A DNA stretch of 64,000 nt, taken from an uncultured Oscillospiraceae bacterium. GTDB taxonomy: Bacteria > Bacillota > Clostridia > Oscillospirales > Ruminococcaceae. Below are positions 33,334 to 41,990 of this stretch, in pieces. Every line of letters starts with the position of its first letter. The stretch's first letter is position 1. Location of the stretch: contig CAKSLF010000005.1 in NCBI GenBank assembly GCA_934466455.1, forward strand, positions 1 to 64,000, in the 5' to 3' direction. The translations under genes were made by a program, and so were the position numbers. The notes under the pieces were generated by a model. It was not told the origin of the DNA. It saw only the letters and a program-made list of their open reading frames with translations, and ran no database searches.

Positions 33334-33378
33334 ATTATATAATGTGAATTATAATACTTTTTAATATATTTTGCCGAA

Positions 33379-34554
33379 TTATGCCTTTATTTCGTAAAGA
33401 AAGCTTTCTCCGTCGGTTTCGGAATCCGTTATTCCAAACATTTCAAGGATAGTTTTTGATTCATCGGCATAGGTTTTTCTTGTGCCAAGGTCAACCCCTG
33501 CCTTTATTTCATCTCCGTAAACAAGAAGCGGAATATATTCTCTTGAATGGTCGGTGGAGGGGGTAGCCGGGTCGCAGCCGTGGTCGGCGGTTATCATAAG
33601 AACATCGCCGGAACGCATTTTTTGCATAAATCCGCCAAGCCAACCGTCAAATTCCGAAAGAGCACGGGCATAGCCCGGGGCGTCGTTTCTGTGACCGTAG
33701 ACCATATCAAAATCCACAAGATTGATAAAACAAAGCCCGGTAAAGTCTTTGTCCTGAAGTTCGCTTGTGCGCTCCATTCCTATCTTGTTCGGACCCGTGC
33801 GGTATGTTTCGGAAACACCCTTGCCCGCAAAAATATCGTATATTTTTCCGACTCCGATTGTTGCAATCCCATGGGCGGAAAGAACATCAAGGGCGGTGTC
33901 CTTTGGAGGAACAAGGGAAAAATCGTGGCGGTTTCCGGTGCGGTAATAGTCCGGATAGCTTCCGGCAAAGGGGCGTGCAATAACTCTGCCGACGGCGTGT
34001 TTTCCGCAAAGCACGGCTCTTGCTTTCCGGCAGATGTCATAAAGCCGGTCTATGGGAATTACATCCTCGTGGGCGGCAATCTGAAAAACGCTGTCCGCAG
34101 AGGTATAGACAATGGGCTTTCCGGTAGCTTCATGCTCTTTTCCGTAGTCGAGGATAACCTTTGTTCCGCTGTAAGGTTTGTTACAGAGGACCTCAAGCCC
34201 GGTTGCGGCGGTAAAGGCGTCTATTACTTCTTTTGGAAAACCGTCGGGATAGGTGGGAAAGGCCTGCCGGCTTGTAAGCCCGGCAAGCTCCCAATGCCCG
34301 GTGGTGGTGTCCTTACCCATACTTACCTCATTAAGTCTGGCAAATGCGCCGGCGGGATGCTCTGCCTTTTTAATGCAATCTACCCCGGCAATATTGCCAA
34401 GACCGAGATTGATCATATTCGGAATATCAAGCTCGCCGGTTGCGGCGCAGGCGGCAATGGTATTGCTGCCCTCGTCGCCGAATTTATCCGCATCGGGAAG
34501 CTCGCCGACCCCAAAGGAATCGAGGACGATCCAAAAAACACGCTTTATACTCAT
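33379..34554 (-). CDS. deoB: Phosphopentomutase
   Basis: The 391-residue product belongs to the alkaline-phosphatase-like metalloenzymes: VFWIVLDSFGVGELPDADKF (metal Asp), GKDTTTGHWELAGL with the phospho-Thr segment, IVYTSADSVFQIAAHED, FINLVDFDMVYGHRND, and ITADHGCDP with HSREYIPLLVYG (metal His/Asp). It interconverts (deoxy)ribose 1- and 5-phosphate in nucleoside salvage. Its start overlaps the stop of the upstream permease by one base and has the site GGAGGC. Confidence 0.97.
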   Translation of the reverse strand: MSIKRVFWIVLDSFGVGELPDADKFGDEGSNTIAACAATGELDIPNMINLGLGNIAGVDCIKKAEHPAGAFARLNEVSMGKDTTTGHWELAGLTSRQAFPTYPDGFPKEVIDAFTAATGLEVLCNKPYSGTKVILDYGKEHEATGKPIVYTSADSVFQIAAHEDVIPIDRLYDICRKARAVLCGKHAVGRVIARPFAGSYPDYYRTGNRHDFSLVPPKDTALDVLSAHGIATIGVGKIYDIFAGKGVSETYRTGPNKIGMERTSELQDKDFTGLCFINLVDFDMVYGHRNDAPGYARALSEFDGWLGGFMQKMRSGDVLMITADHGCDPATPSTDHSREYIPLLVYGDEIKAGVDLGTRKTYADESKTILEMFGITDSETDGESFLYEIKA

Positions 34555-35789
34555 TATTTTGCCTCCGTTTCAATATCGGCTTTATCTTTTACGCCCTTAA
34601 TGACTTTGTATGCGCAGGTGCCTTCGGGCATATTTTTCTTTTTGAGCATATTTTCAAAAATTTCTTTGGAAAAACGGTAGATTACCGCAAACAGCGGTAC
34701 GCCGACAAACATTCCGACAACGCCCCAAAGTGCGCCGCCGACGAGAATTGCAAACATGACCCAAAGCGCAGGAAGACCGGTGCTGTCGCCGAGAATTTTC
34801 GGACCGATGACATTGCCGTCAAGCTGTTGGAGAGCAAAGACAAATACCGCAAACCAAATTGCGTGCCAGGGGTCTATCATAAGAAGCAGCAATACGGAGG
34901 GAACCGCACCGAAGATGGGTCCGAAGAACGGAATGATGTTGGTAACGCCGACGATAAAGCTTATAAGCAAAGCGTATTCAAATTTCAGGATGCTCATACC
35001 GATAAAGCAGAGGATTCCGATTATAAGGGAATCCAAAAGCTTTCCGTTGATAAATCCGCTGAAGGTGCGGTGGACTTCTCTTGCAACCCGAACGGAGGTA
35101 TCCGAAAAGCGGCGGCTGAAAATCGCATAGATGACCTTTTTAAGCTGAGCGATAAGAGTTTCCTTGCTGAAAAGGAGATATACCGAAATAATTATTGCAA
35201 TAACAATATCGGCTATAAGGCTGCCTATCTGTACGGAGATGTTTGCAATGTTTTGAAGCTGAGGGATAAGTGCGTCGCTGTACTTTTTTGCGATCTCCAT
35301 AATACCGTCTACGGTAATCTGAAAGTTCATCAAAGAATCAAGATAATTTATATCAAGGCTGTATTTTTCCGCAAGGGAGGAAATAAGATTTTTCAGCCCG
35401 TCGAAATACCCCGGAAGATTGTTAACAAGGGTAACTACACTTATCTTTATGTCCGGGAAGATAATTACAAAAAAGAGAGAGAGCACCGCAATGGCGGAAA
35501 TCCATGCGGCAATTATTGCAAGAACACGCTTTAGCGTCGGGCGGGGCTTCTTTTTATCGGCAAAGGTAAAATGCCGTTCAAAAAACATCATCGGACCGTT
35601 GATAAAGTATGCAAAGATTGCGGCGATGATAAAGGGTCTTAATATGTCGCCGACATAGCTGAAAATCCCGGCGACCCTCTTCAGATTGATGAGGATAAAA
35701 TAAGCCGCAAGAATACCTATTCCGGCGACAATATAAACAACGGTGCGCTTTGTCATAGCCTCTGTCCATTTTATTTTCACTTTTTTCAC
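34554..35789 (-). CDS. AI-2E family transporter (PerM/YdiK-like permease)
   Basis: A GTG at 35789 gives 411 residues; a second GTG at 35780 is better spaced from GGGAG and may be the true start. Two N-terminal helices (about 17-35, 45-65), two more (about 85-115), a long periplasm-type loop, then helices at about 185-205, 245-270, 275-305 and 320-360 give the family's eight-helix topology. The family signature is IIPFFGPIFGAVP with LDGNVIGPKILGDSTGLPALW. The AI-2 export name comes from E. coli TqsA; other members are Na+/H+ antiporters, so the substrate here is open. It is coupled to deoB. Confidence 0.88.
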   Translation of the reverse strand: MKKVKIKWTEAMTKRTVVYIVAGIGILAAYFILINLKRVAGIFSYVGDILRPFIIAAIFAYFINGPMMFFERHFTFADKKKPRPTLKRVLAIIAAWISAIAVLSLFFVIIFPDIKISVVTLVNNLPGYFDGLKNLISSLAEKYSLDINYLDSLMNFQITVDGIMEIAKKYSDALIPQLQNIANISVQIGSLIADIVIAIIISVYLLFSKETLIAQLKKVIYAIFSRRFSDTSVRVAREVHRTFSGFINGKLLDSLIIGILCFIGMSILKFEYALLISFIVGVTNIIPFFGPIFGAVPSVLLLLMIDPWHAIWFAVFVFALQQLDGNVIGPKILGDSTGLPALWVMFAILVGGALWGVVGMFVGVPLFAVIYRFSKEIFENMLKKKNMPEGTCAYKVIKGVKDKADIETEAK

Positions 35790-36021
35790 TCTCCCGTACT
35801 TTATATTTCATACCGCAGAAAAAAACGGCGTGCTTTTTCACCCATATAATAGCATACTATTTCCCAAAAAACCATTAAATTTTTTTTAATCTTTGGGAAT
35901 TTTTTATTTACTTTGATTTTACAAAAAAATTTTTCGTTTTTTATTTTCAACGGTGCGGATTTGTGGTATATTTATTTATATAGATTTATGAAAAGATGAA
36001 TTATGCAAAAGAGGTGCTTTT

Positions 36022-36864
36022 ATGGAATTTCAGGCGGAAATAATCCGGGCTATACAGTCCGTTGCAAGCCCTGCTCTTGATGTAATTTTTCAGATAATTA
36101 CAATAATGGGAGAGGAGCTTTTTTTGCTGCCTGTGGCGGTGTTCCTTTTCTGGTGCGTAAATAAAGAGCTTGGTTACTGGATATGTTGGTGTGCCGCACA
36201 GGGGAACCTGCTGGTCAATTCGGTAAAGGGGATTTTTAAGGTCGCCCGCCCGATAGGCTATGAGGGTATACGAACCCTGCGTGCTTCCACTGCAACGGGG
36301 TATTCGTTCCCAAGTGGACATACACAGTCCTGCGCAAACCTTTTTACCGCTCTTGCAAGGGCGGTTAACCGCAAACGCTTTTGGATTTTGGCGTTTGTAA
36401 TGCCCCTTTTGGTGGGAATTTCCCGTATGTATCTCGGCTGCCATTGGCCTATGGATGTCGGCGTGTCTTATGTTATCGGAATTTGCCTGCCGCTTATTCT
36501 TTGGCTTTTTTATCGAAAGTTTGCCCATCATAAGGCGGTGCTTTTTCTCATAAGTGCGCTTATATATGCGCCCTTCTGCTTTATGCAGGGAAATATAGCC
36601 GATTTTTGGAAGAGCTTCGGCTTTGCGCTCGGAATCGCTGCGGCAACCTTTGTTGAAACAAAATTCATCAATTTCTCCGTAGAGGGCACCATAAAGCAAA
36701 AAGCCCTGCGCTTTGTAATAGGGCTTGCGCTTATTGTTTTGGTATATCTGCCGCCGAAGCTTTTGCTCCCTGCAACAAATCCGGTTGCGTTTTTGCGGTA
36801 TTTTGTGATTCCGATAGTTGTCATTGATGTTTGGCCCGCACTTTTCAAAAAATTCGGACTGTAA
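36022..36864 (+). CDS. PAP2-family membrane phosphatase
   Basis: The 280-residue polytopic product has the three PAP2 motifs: K69-x6-R76-P77 (KGIFKVARP), FPSGHTQSC and SRMYLGCHWPMD. At least six helices are predicted, including four in the C-terminal half beyond the PAP2 core. It should dephosphorylate a lipid such as undecaprenyl pyrophosphate or phosphatidic acid on the outer face. A short GCGCAGGC hairpin (36882-36902) follows, then the pseudouridine synthase gene. Confidence 0.88.
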   Translation: MEFQAEIIRAIQSVASPALDVIFQIITIMGEELFLLPVAVFLFWCVNKELGYWICWCAAQGNLLVNSVKGIFKVARPIGYEGIRTLRASTATGYSFPSGHTQSCANLFTALARAVNRKRFWILAFVMPLLVGISRMYLGCHWPMDVGVSYVIGICLPLILWLFYRKFAHHKAVLFLISALIYAPFCFMQGNIADFWKSFGFALGIAAATFVETKFINFSVEGTIKQKALRFVIGLALIVLVYLPPKLLLPATNPVAFLRYFVIPIVVIDVWPALFKKFGL

Positions 36865-36881
36865 GATAAAATTTAATGATG

Positions 36882-36902
36882 GCGCAGGCTTTTTGCCTGC
36901 GC
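36882..36902 (+). terminator. Weak hairpin between PAP2 and pseudouridine synthase genes
   Basis: An 8-bp stem GCGCAGGC with T5 loop; the downstream T tract is short, so it may only attenuate. Confidence 0.45.
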
Positions 36903-36934
36903 TGAATTTTTGCCGAAAAAGAGGTGAGCACCGC

Positions 36935-37558
36935 TTGAGATACTATATGCTCAATAAACCGAGGGGAACCGTTTCCGCAACAAGCGACCCGTTTTTCAAA
37001 ACGGTTATGGATTGCTTTCCGACAGAAATGAGCACGGGGCTTTATCCTGTCGGGCGGCTTGACATTGATACGGAGGGACTGCTTGTAATAACGGACGACG
37101 GCGAGCTTACCTTTAGGCTTACCCGCCCGGAATTCGGCTTTGTAAAGCGATATTTGTTTATGGCGTTTGGGAGCCTCACCTCTGCCGGAAAAGAAAAAAT
37201 CGAAATGGGCGGAGCTCTTTACGGAAACGGAAAAACCGCAAAGCCCGCCCGGATCGAGCACCTTGAGCACGAAAGCGTAGCTGCGTGCTCAAAATACATT
37301 CCGGCGGAAAAGCTTGAGCACTGTATGAAAAATCCGGGCGGTGCGGTAAGTGTCGGAATAATTGCCGTTACCGAGGGGCAGCGGCACGAGGTAAAGCTTT
37401 TGCTTAAAGGAGCGGGGTGCAGCGTATTTTATTTGAAAAGGCTTTCCGTGGGTGAAATATACCTTGATGAAAACCTTGCGCCGGGGGAATTTCGGGAATT
37501 TACCCCGGAGGAAAAGGCTCTTGCAGAGAAATACAGAAAAATTTGGATTGACCTGTAA
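36935..37558 (+). CDS. RsuA-family 16S rRNA/tRNA-type pseudouridine synthase lacking the S4 domain
   Basis: A TTG start at 36935 follows GAGGTGAG; no ATG is placed well. The 207-residue product begins directly at the catalytic domain (YYMLNKPRGTVSAT), with the Asp motif VGRLDIDTEGLL (Asp 43), RLTRPEFGFVKRY and EGQRHEVKLLL. RsuA, RluB and RluE-type enzymes usually have an N-terminal S4 domain or at least this core; here the S4 part is absent, as in short RsuA-like and RluE-like proteins. The target uridine (16S U516 or 23S) cannot be told. Confidence 0.9.
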   Translation: MRYYMLNKPRGTVSATSDPFFKTVMDCFPTEMSTGLYPVGRLDIDTEGLLVITDDGELTFRLTRPEFGFVKRYLFMAFGSLTSAGKEKIEMGGALYGNGKTAKPARIEHLEHESVAACSKYIPAEKLEHCMKNPGGAVSVGIIAVTEGQRHEVKLLLKGAGCSVFYLKRLSVGEIYLDENLAPGEFREFTPEEKALAEKYRKIWIDL

Positions 37559-37563
37559 AACAA

Positions 37564-37600
37564 AAAAAAGCGGCTTTCTTCGGGGGAAAGCCGCTTTTTT
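37564..37600. terminator. Terminator between pseudouridine synthase and lipoprotein genes
   Basis: A 12-bp stem AAAGCGGCTTTC with loop TTCGGG; T6 on the plus strand, A8 upstream for minus-strand use. Confidence 0.9.
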
Positions 37601-37613
37601 GTGTTCGGGGGCG

Positions 37614-38240
37614 TTAAAGGGTAAATTCGCTGCGGATAAGCAGAGCCTTGTCTGCGCCGTCCGCAAGATACTGATAAATAAGGCGGTATTCGCCTTTTGA
37701 AAGCTCGCCGCAGTATTTTGTCCAGTTCAGCTTTATTTCGGTGGAGCAGCCCGGCTCCACCTTCCATGTGCTTTCGTCATTGGAATATTCATCGCCGATA
37801 AGCTTCCATTCGCCGGAAGAATCCCGCTTTTCAATTCCGTAGCCGAAAAAGCTGTATGCGGTATCTCTGTTGTTCGTAAAGGAAACCTTGCAGCCATCCG
37901 GCGTTACGGCGGAAAGGGATATGTAAAGGGAACTGTTTTCCGAGCGGAAAACCAAATCCCAGCTTTCGGCGGTTATCTGCAAGGGATAGCTTTCTCTGAT
38001 TTCTCCGTCAAAGGTTACCGAAACGGTGTCGCCAACAGCTGCGCCGTTATCCGCAAGCTTTGCGGAAGAAAAGCTGACAAGAGAACCTTTTTCAATATCC
38101 CCGCCGACGGATTCCGCCAAAACAAAGCCGGAATCGTCCTTCTTTGTGATTATTCCCTCAAATTCGCTTATCTTCGGCTGTGAGGAGCACCCATAAAGAG
38201 CAAGAATAAGTGCAAGAGAAGCGGTATAAAGTTTTTTCAC
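37614..38240 (-). CDS. Lipoprotein with YobA-like and Ig-like regions
   Basis: A GTG start at 38240 behind GGAGGGAAC gives 208 residues. The lipoprotein signal is ALYGC (Cys 18). Residues about 25-85 form an OB-like strand set with FEGIITKKDDSGFVLAES and GDTVSVTFDGEIRES, as in YobA/DUF3221 proteins. The C-terminal half (about 100-208) with SSLYISLSAVTPDGCKVSFT, TAYSFFGYGIEKRD and KGEYRLIYQYL resembles Ig-like domains of Bacillus/Clostridia lipoproteins. It is divergent from ruvC. Function unknown. Confidence 0.72.
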   Translation of the reverse strand: MKKLYTASLALILALYGCSSQPKISEFEGIITKKDDSGFVLAESVGGDIEKGSLVSFSSAKLADNGAAVGDTVSVTFDGEIRESYPLQITAESWDLVFRSENSSLYISLSAVTPDGCKVSFTNNRDTAYSFFGYGIEKRDSSGEWKLIGDEYSNDESTWKVEPGCSTEIKLNWTKYCGELSKGEYRLIYQYLADGADKALLIRSEFTL

Positions 38241-38348
38241 GGTTGTTCCCTCCGTTCTTTTTCTTTTCCTTTGATATAGTGCAATTATACTGCGGAATTG
38301 TTGCAAAACCTTGACGAAAAGTTTTTGGCGGTGTTAATAAAAATTTAA

Positions 38349-38377
38349 TTGTACCTTTTTGCGCATTATGTTATAAT
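38349..38377 (+). promoter_or_regulatory. Promoter of the ruvC operon
   Basis: TTGTAC (38349-38354), 17-bp spacer, TATAAT (38372-38377). Confidence 0.7.
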
Positions 38378-38422
38378 ATATAGAACTATAATGGAATATT
38401 ATGCGAAAGGGGGATTTCCGCC

Positions 38423-38929
38423 CTGAGGATAATCGGAATAGATCCGGGCTATGCAATAGTCGGCGTCGGCGTTGTGGATTATGTTAAAAACAAATTCTAT
38501 CCCGTAAAATACGGTGCGGTGGATACCCCGGCGGGAACGCCGTTTAATACCCGCCTTAATATAATTTACGATACCGTGGCGGAGGTTATTGCGCAAACAA
38601 AGCCCCAATGTATGAGCATAGAAAAGCTTTATTTCAACAGCAACCAAAAAACCGCAATCGAGGTTGCGGAGGCAAGGGGGGTCATTCTCCTTGCGGCAAT
38701 TCGGGCGGGAATACCCGTTTTTGAATACACTCCGCTCCAGATAAAGCAGTCGCTTGTCGGCTATGGAAGGGCGGAAAAAAAGCAGGTGCAGATGATGGTA
38801 AAGGAAACCCTGCGCCTTGATTCCGTACCAAAGCCGGACGATACCGCCGATGCTCTTGCTGCGGCAATATGCCACGGATATTCCGGCGGCTCGCTGCTTT
38901 CAAGAGTAATTGCGGAAAGCTCAAGATGA
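38423..38929 (+). CDS. ruvC: Crossover junction endodeoxyribonuclease RuvC
   Basis: The gene must begin upstream of the first ATG (38474), because the first catalytic Asp (IIGIDPG, Asp 7) lies before it. CTG at 38423 has the right spacing from AAAGGGGG and gives a start of MRIIGIDPGYAIVG, exactly as in RuvC proteins, so I take this rare start. ATT at 38414 is the alternative but overlaps the site. The 168-residue product has SIEKLYFNSNQKTA (Glu 67), EYTPLQIKQSLVGYGRAEKKQ and DDTADALAAAICH. It cleaves Holliday junctions and is followed by ruvA and ruvB. Confidence 0.92.
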   Translation: MRIIGIDPGYAIVGVGVVDYVKNKFYPVKYGAVDTPAGTPFNTRLNIIYDTVAEVIAQTKPQCMSIEKLYFNSNQKTAIEVAEARGVILLAAIRAGIPVFEYTPLQIKQSLVGYGRAEKKQVQMMVKETLRLDSVPKPDDTADALAAAICHGYSGGSLLSRVIAESSR

Positions 38930-38951
38930 TTTTTTCGGGAAGTGATTTTTA

Positions 38952-39557
38952 ATGATATACAGCCTTAACGGAAAGCTCTCTCATATGGAGGACGGAATGT
39001 TTGTGGTGGAATGTTCCGGCGTCGGCTATGCCTGCAAAGCCTCCGGAACTACCCTCTCCTGCCTTCCGCCGGAGGGAAGCGAGATTTTTGTGTTTACCAC
39101 AATGACTTTTACTCAGGAGCAGGGAATCGACCTCTACGGATTTTACGACCGTGCCGAGCAGGAATGTTTTCGTATGCTTACCGGGATCTCCGGCATAGGT
39201 CCGAAAGCAGCTCTTGCGGTGCTTTCGGAGTTTACGCCGGATTCCTTTGCGCTTGCTGTTGCGTCCGGTGACGCAAAGTCCATAACAAAGGCAAAGGGAA
39301 TAGGGCCGAAGGCTGCGCAGAGAATCGTTCTCGAGCTTCACGATAAAATATCCGGCGATTCTGCGGCAAAGGGCTTTTCTGCACCGGCGGTTTCGGTCGG
39401 AAATCTTCAAGGAGCCGCAGGCGAAGCCATCGCCGCAATGGTAAGCCTTGGCTATACCAATGCGGAGGCAGCCGCCGCCATAGGAAAGCTGCCGCAGGAT
39501 CTTGCGGTGGACGAAATGATAAAACGGGCATTAAAATCCCTTGCTATGGGGAGATAA
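38952..39557 (+). CDS. ruvA: Holliday junction branch migration protein RuvA
   Basis: The 201-residue product has the three RuvA domains: an OB fold (about 1-62, MIYSLNGKLSHM), two helix-hairpin-helix motifs (FRMLTGISGIGPKAALAVLS and ITKAKGIGPKAAQRIVLEL), a flexible linker, and a C-terminal three-helix domain (EAIAAMVSLGYTNAEAAAAI) that meets RuvB. It binds the four-way junction as a tetramer. It starts 22 bp after ruvC and ends 15 bp before ruvB. Confidence 0.96.
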   Translation: MIYSLNGKLSHMEDGMFVVECSGVGYACKASGTTLSCLPPEGSEIFVFTTMTFTQEQGIDLYGFYDRAEQECFRMLTGISGIGPKAALAVLSEFTPDSFALAVASGDAKSITKAKGIGPKAAQRIVLELHDKISGDSAAKGFSAPAVSVGNLQGAAGEAIAAMVSLGYTNAEAAAAIGKLPQDLAVDEMIKRALKSLAMGR

Positions 39558-39572
39558 GGGGAGGAACTACGC

Positions 39573-40631
39573 TTGCTTTCTAAAGAACACGATTTTGAAA
39601 ACCGAATTGTCGCCCCGGAAATGGAGGAAACCGACAGAGAAAACGAACTCAGCCTCCGCCCCAGAACCCTTGACGAATACATAGGACAAAGCAAGGCGAA
39701 GGAAAATATGGCGATATATATCGAGGCGGCAAAGCGCAGGGGCGACGCCCTTGACCATGTGCTGCTGTACGGACCTCCCGGGCTTGGAAAAACAACTCTT
39801 TCGGAGATTATTGCAAACGAAATGGGCGTCGGCTTTCGTATAACAAGCGGACCCGCAATCGAAAGACCCGGCGACCTTGCCGCATTGCTTACCAACCTAA
39901 ACGAGAACGATATTCTTTTTATCGATGAAATACACCGTATGAACAGAAGCGTGGAGGAGGTTCTTTATCCCGCAATGGAGGATTACGCCCTCGATATTAT
40001 TGTGGGAAAGGGTCCCTCCGCAAGAAGCATCCGCGTTGATTTGCCCCATTTCACCCTGGTGGGAGCAACAACAAGGGCGGGTCAGCTTTCTGCGCCGCTT
40101 CGGGACCGCTTTGGCGTCGTGGCAAGGCTGGAGCTTTATACTCCGGAGGAGCTTTGCAAAATCGCAAGGCGCAGCGCAGATATTCTCGGTATAGAAATAG
40201 AGCCGGAGGGCGCAATGGAGCTTGCAAGAAGAAGCCGCGGAACCCCGAGAATAGTAAACCGCTTTCTTAAAAGAGTTCGGGATTTTGCGCAGGTTATCGG
40301 AAACGGCATAATTACAAAAGAAATTGCTGCGGAGGCTCTTTCCCGCCTTGAGGTGGATGAGCTTGGACTGGATTCAATCGACCGCCGCCTGCTCTTTACA
40401 ATGATACACCACTATAACGGCGGTCCGGTGGGGCTTGAAACCCTTGCGGCGGCAATCGGCGAAGAAGCCGTAACAATAGAAGATGTCTACGAGCCGTATC
40501 TTATGCAGATAGGATTTTTGAGCAGGACCCCGAGGGGTCGCTGCGCAACGGCTCTTGCATACGAGCACCTTGGAATAAATCCTCCGCCGGCGGAAGGCTC
40601 CGCCCCGGAGCAGATGAAACTGGAGGTATGA
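39573..40631 (+). CDS. ruvB: Holliday junction branch migration ATPase RuvB
   Basis: A TTG start at 39573 follows GGGGAGG. The 352-residue product carries LRPRTLDEYIGQSKAKEN, Walker A GPPGLGKTT (from residue 67), Walker B ILFIDEIHRM, the sensor/hairpin region DIIVGKGPSARSIRVDLPHF, and the C-terminal winged helix (GLDSIDRRLL, FLSRTPRGR). It is the hexameric motor of the RuvAB complex. The length is normal. Confidence 0.97.
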   Translation: MLSKEHDFENRIVAPEMEETDRENELSLRPRTLDEYIGQSKAKENMAIYIEAAKRRGDALDHVLLYGPPGLGKTTLSEIIANEMGVGFRITSGPAIERPGDLAALLTNLNENDILFIDEIHRMNRSVEEVLYPAMEDYALDIIVGKGPSARSIRVDLPHFTLVGATTRAGQLSAPLRDRFGVVARLELYTPEELCKIARRSADILGIEIEPEGAMELARRSRGTPRIVNRFLKRVRDFAQVIGNGIITKEIAAEALSRLEVDELGLDSIDRRLLFTMIHHYNGGPVGLETLAAAIGEEAVTIEDVYEPYLMQIGFLSRTPRGRCATALAYEHLGINPPPAEGSAPEQMKLEV

Positions 40632-40635
40632 TTTT

Positions 40636-41982
40636 TTGGGAAGAATTTTCGGAACGGACGGCGTGAGGGGAATAGCAAACGAAAAGCTTGATGTGGAGCT
40701 TGCCCTTGCAATTTCCCGTGCGGCAGGAATGATAATAAAGGCGGAGGGAATTGAACGCCCGAGAATTTTGGTGGGAAGAGATACCCGCCTTTCCGGAGAA
40801 ATGCTCCAGTGCGCCGTTGCGGCGGGGCTTTCCTCCGTCGGCTGCGATGTGGAGCTTCTCGGCGTTGTGCCAACTCCCGCCGTTGCATATCTTGTACAGC
40901 GGCTTGGGGCGGACGGCGGCGTTATGATAACAGCAAGCCATAACCCGTTTATGTATAACGGAATCAAATATTTCGGCGGCGACGGCTTTAAGCTTACGGA
41001 TATGCAGGAGGACAGAATAGAGCGCATTGTCCTTGATAAAAGTGAGAAAATCGAGCTTGCGGAAACGGATTGCATAGGAAAAATAAGCGTAAATTATCTT
41101 GCAATCGAAGCATACGAGGAGCATATTTATTCCGCCGTAAAGCATGACCTTTCCGGCTTGCGTATTGCGGTGGACTGCGCAAACGGTGCCTCCAGCAGAA
41201 CGGCAAAGCGGATTTTCGGTGCAGTAAAGGCGCAGGCAAGCTTTATCGGCTGCGAGCCGGACGGAACCAATGTAAACAAGGACTGCGGCTCGCTGCATAC
41301 GGACGCACTGGGCGAATTTGTGCGCAAGGGGAATTTTGACCTCGGGCTTGCCTTTGACGGCGACGCCGACCGCTGCCTTGCGGTTGACGAAAACGGCGAG
41401 CTTATCGACGGCGATATGATCATGGCGATTCTTGCCCGGCGTTTTGCCGATGAGGGCAGGCTGAAGGGCAATATGTTTGTTCCTACCATAATGAGCAATA
41501 TGGGGCTTTTCAAATTTGCCGAGGAGCAGGGCTTTAATTGCTACCCAACAAAGGTGGGCGACAGGTATGTGCTTGAAACAATGCTCCGTACCGGTGCCTG
41601 CCTTGGCGGCGAGCAAAGCGGGCATACAATAATCCGCGAATATATGACCACGGGCGACGGCGAGCTTACCGGGCTTCTTCTTGCGGAAACGCTGCTTATT
41701 TCCGGAAAGAAAGCCTCGGAGCTTAAAAAGATTATGACCCTTTATCCGCAGGTGATGATAAACATTTCCGCAACGCCGGAGATGAAGGAACGACTTTCCG
41801 ACCCGGAGGTAAAGAGCTATATAGATATAGAAACCCAAAGGCTTGAGGGCGACGGAAGAATCCTTGTGCGTCCCTCCGGCACGGAGCCGATTATCCGTAT
41901 TATGATAGAGGGAAGAGATAACGAAAAAATAAAGAAGCTTGCGGAGGAATGCGCCGAAACGCTTCAGAACATACTTAAATGA
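40636..41982 (+). CDS. glmM: Phosphoglucosamine mutase
   Basis: The TTG start at 40636 lies 4 bp after ruvB. The 448-residue alpha-D-phosphohexomutase has GRIFGTDGVRGIAN, the phosphoserine loop MITASHNP (Ser 101), metal loop AFDGDADRC, sugar loop GGEQSGH and phosphate loop RPSGTEPIIRIM. It turns glucosamine 6-phosphate into glucosamine 1-phosphate for UDP-GlcNAc and peptidoglycan. Finding it in the ruv operon is unusual; it is more often beside cdaA/ybbR or glmS in Firmicutes. Confidence 0.97.
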   Translation: MGRIFGTDGVRGIANEKLDVELALAISRAAGMIIKAEGIERPRILVGRDTRLSGEMLQCAVAAGLSSVGCDVELLGVVPTPAVAYLVQRLGADGGVMITASHNPFMYNGIKYFGGDGFKLTDMQEDRIERIVLDKSEKIELAETDCIGKISVNYLAIEAYEEHIYSAVKHDLSGLRIAVDCANGASSRTAKRIFGAVKAQASFIGCEPDGTNVNKDCGSLHTDALGEFVRKGNFDLGLAFDGDADRCLAVDENGELIDGDMIMAILARRFADEGRLKGNMFVPTIMSNMGLFKFAEEQGFNCYPTKVGDRYVLETMLRTGACLGGEQSGHTIIREYMTTGDGELTGLLLAETLLISGKKASELKKIMTLYPQVMINISATPEMKERLSDPEVKSYIDIETQRLEGDGRILVRPSGTEPIIRIMIEGRDNEKIKKLAEECAETLQNILK

Positions 41983-41990
41983 GGTAGAAA

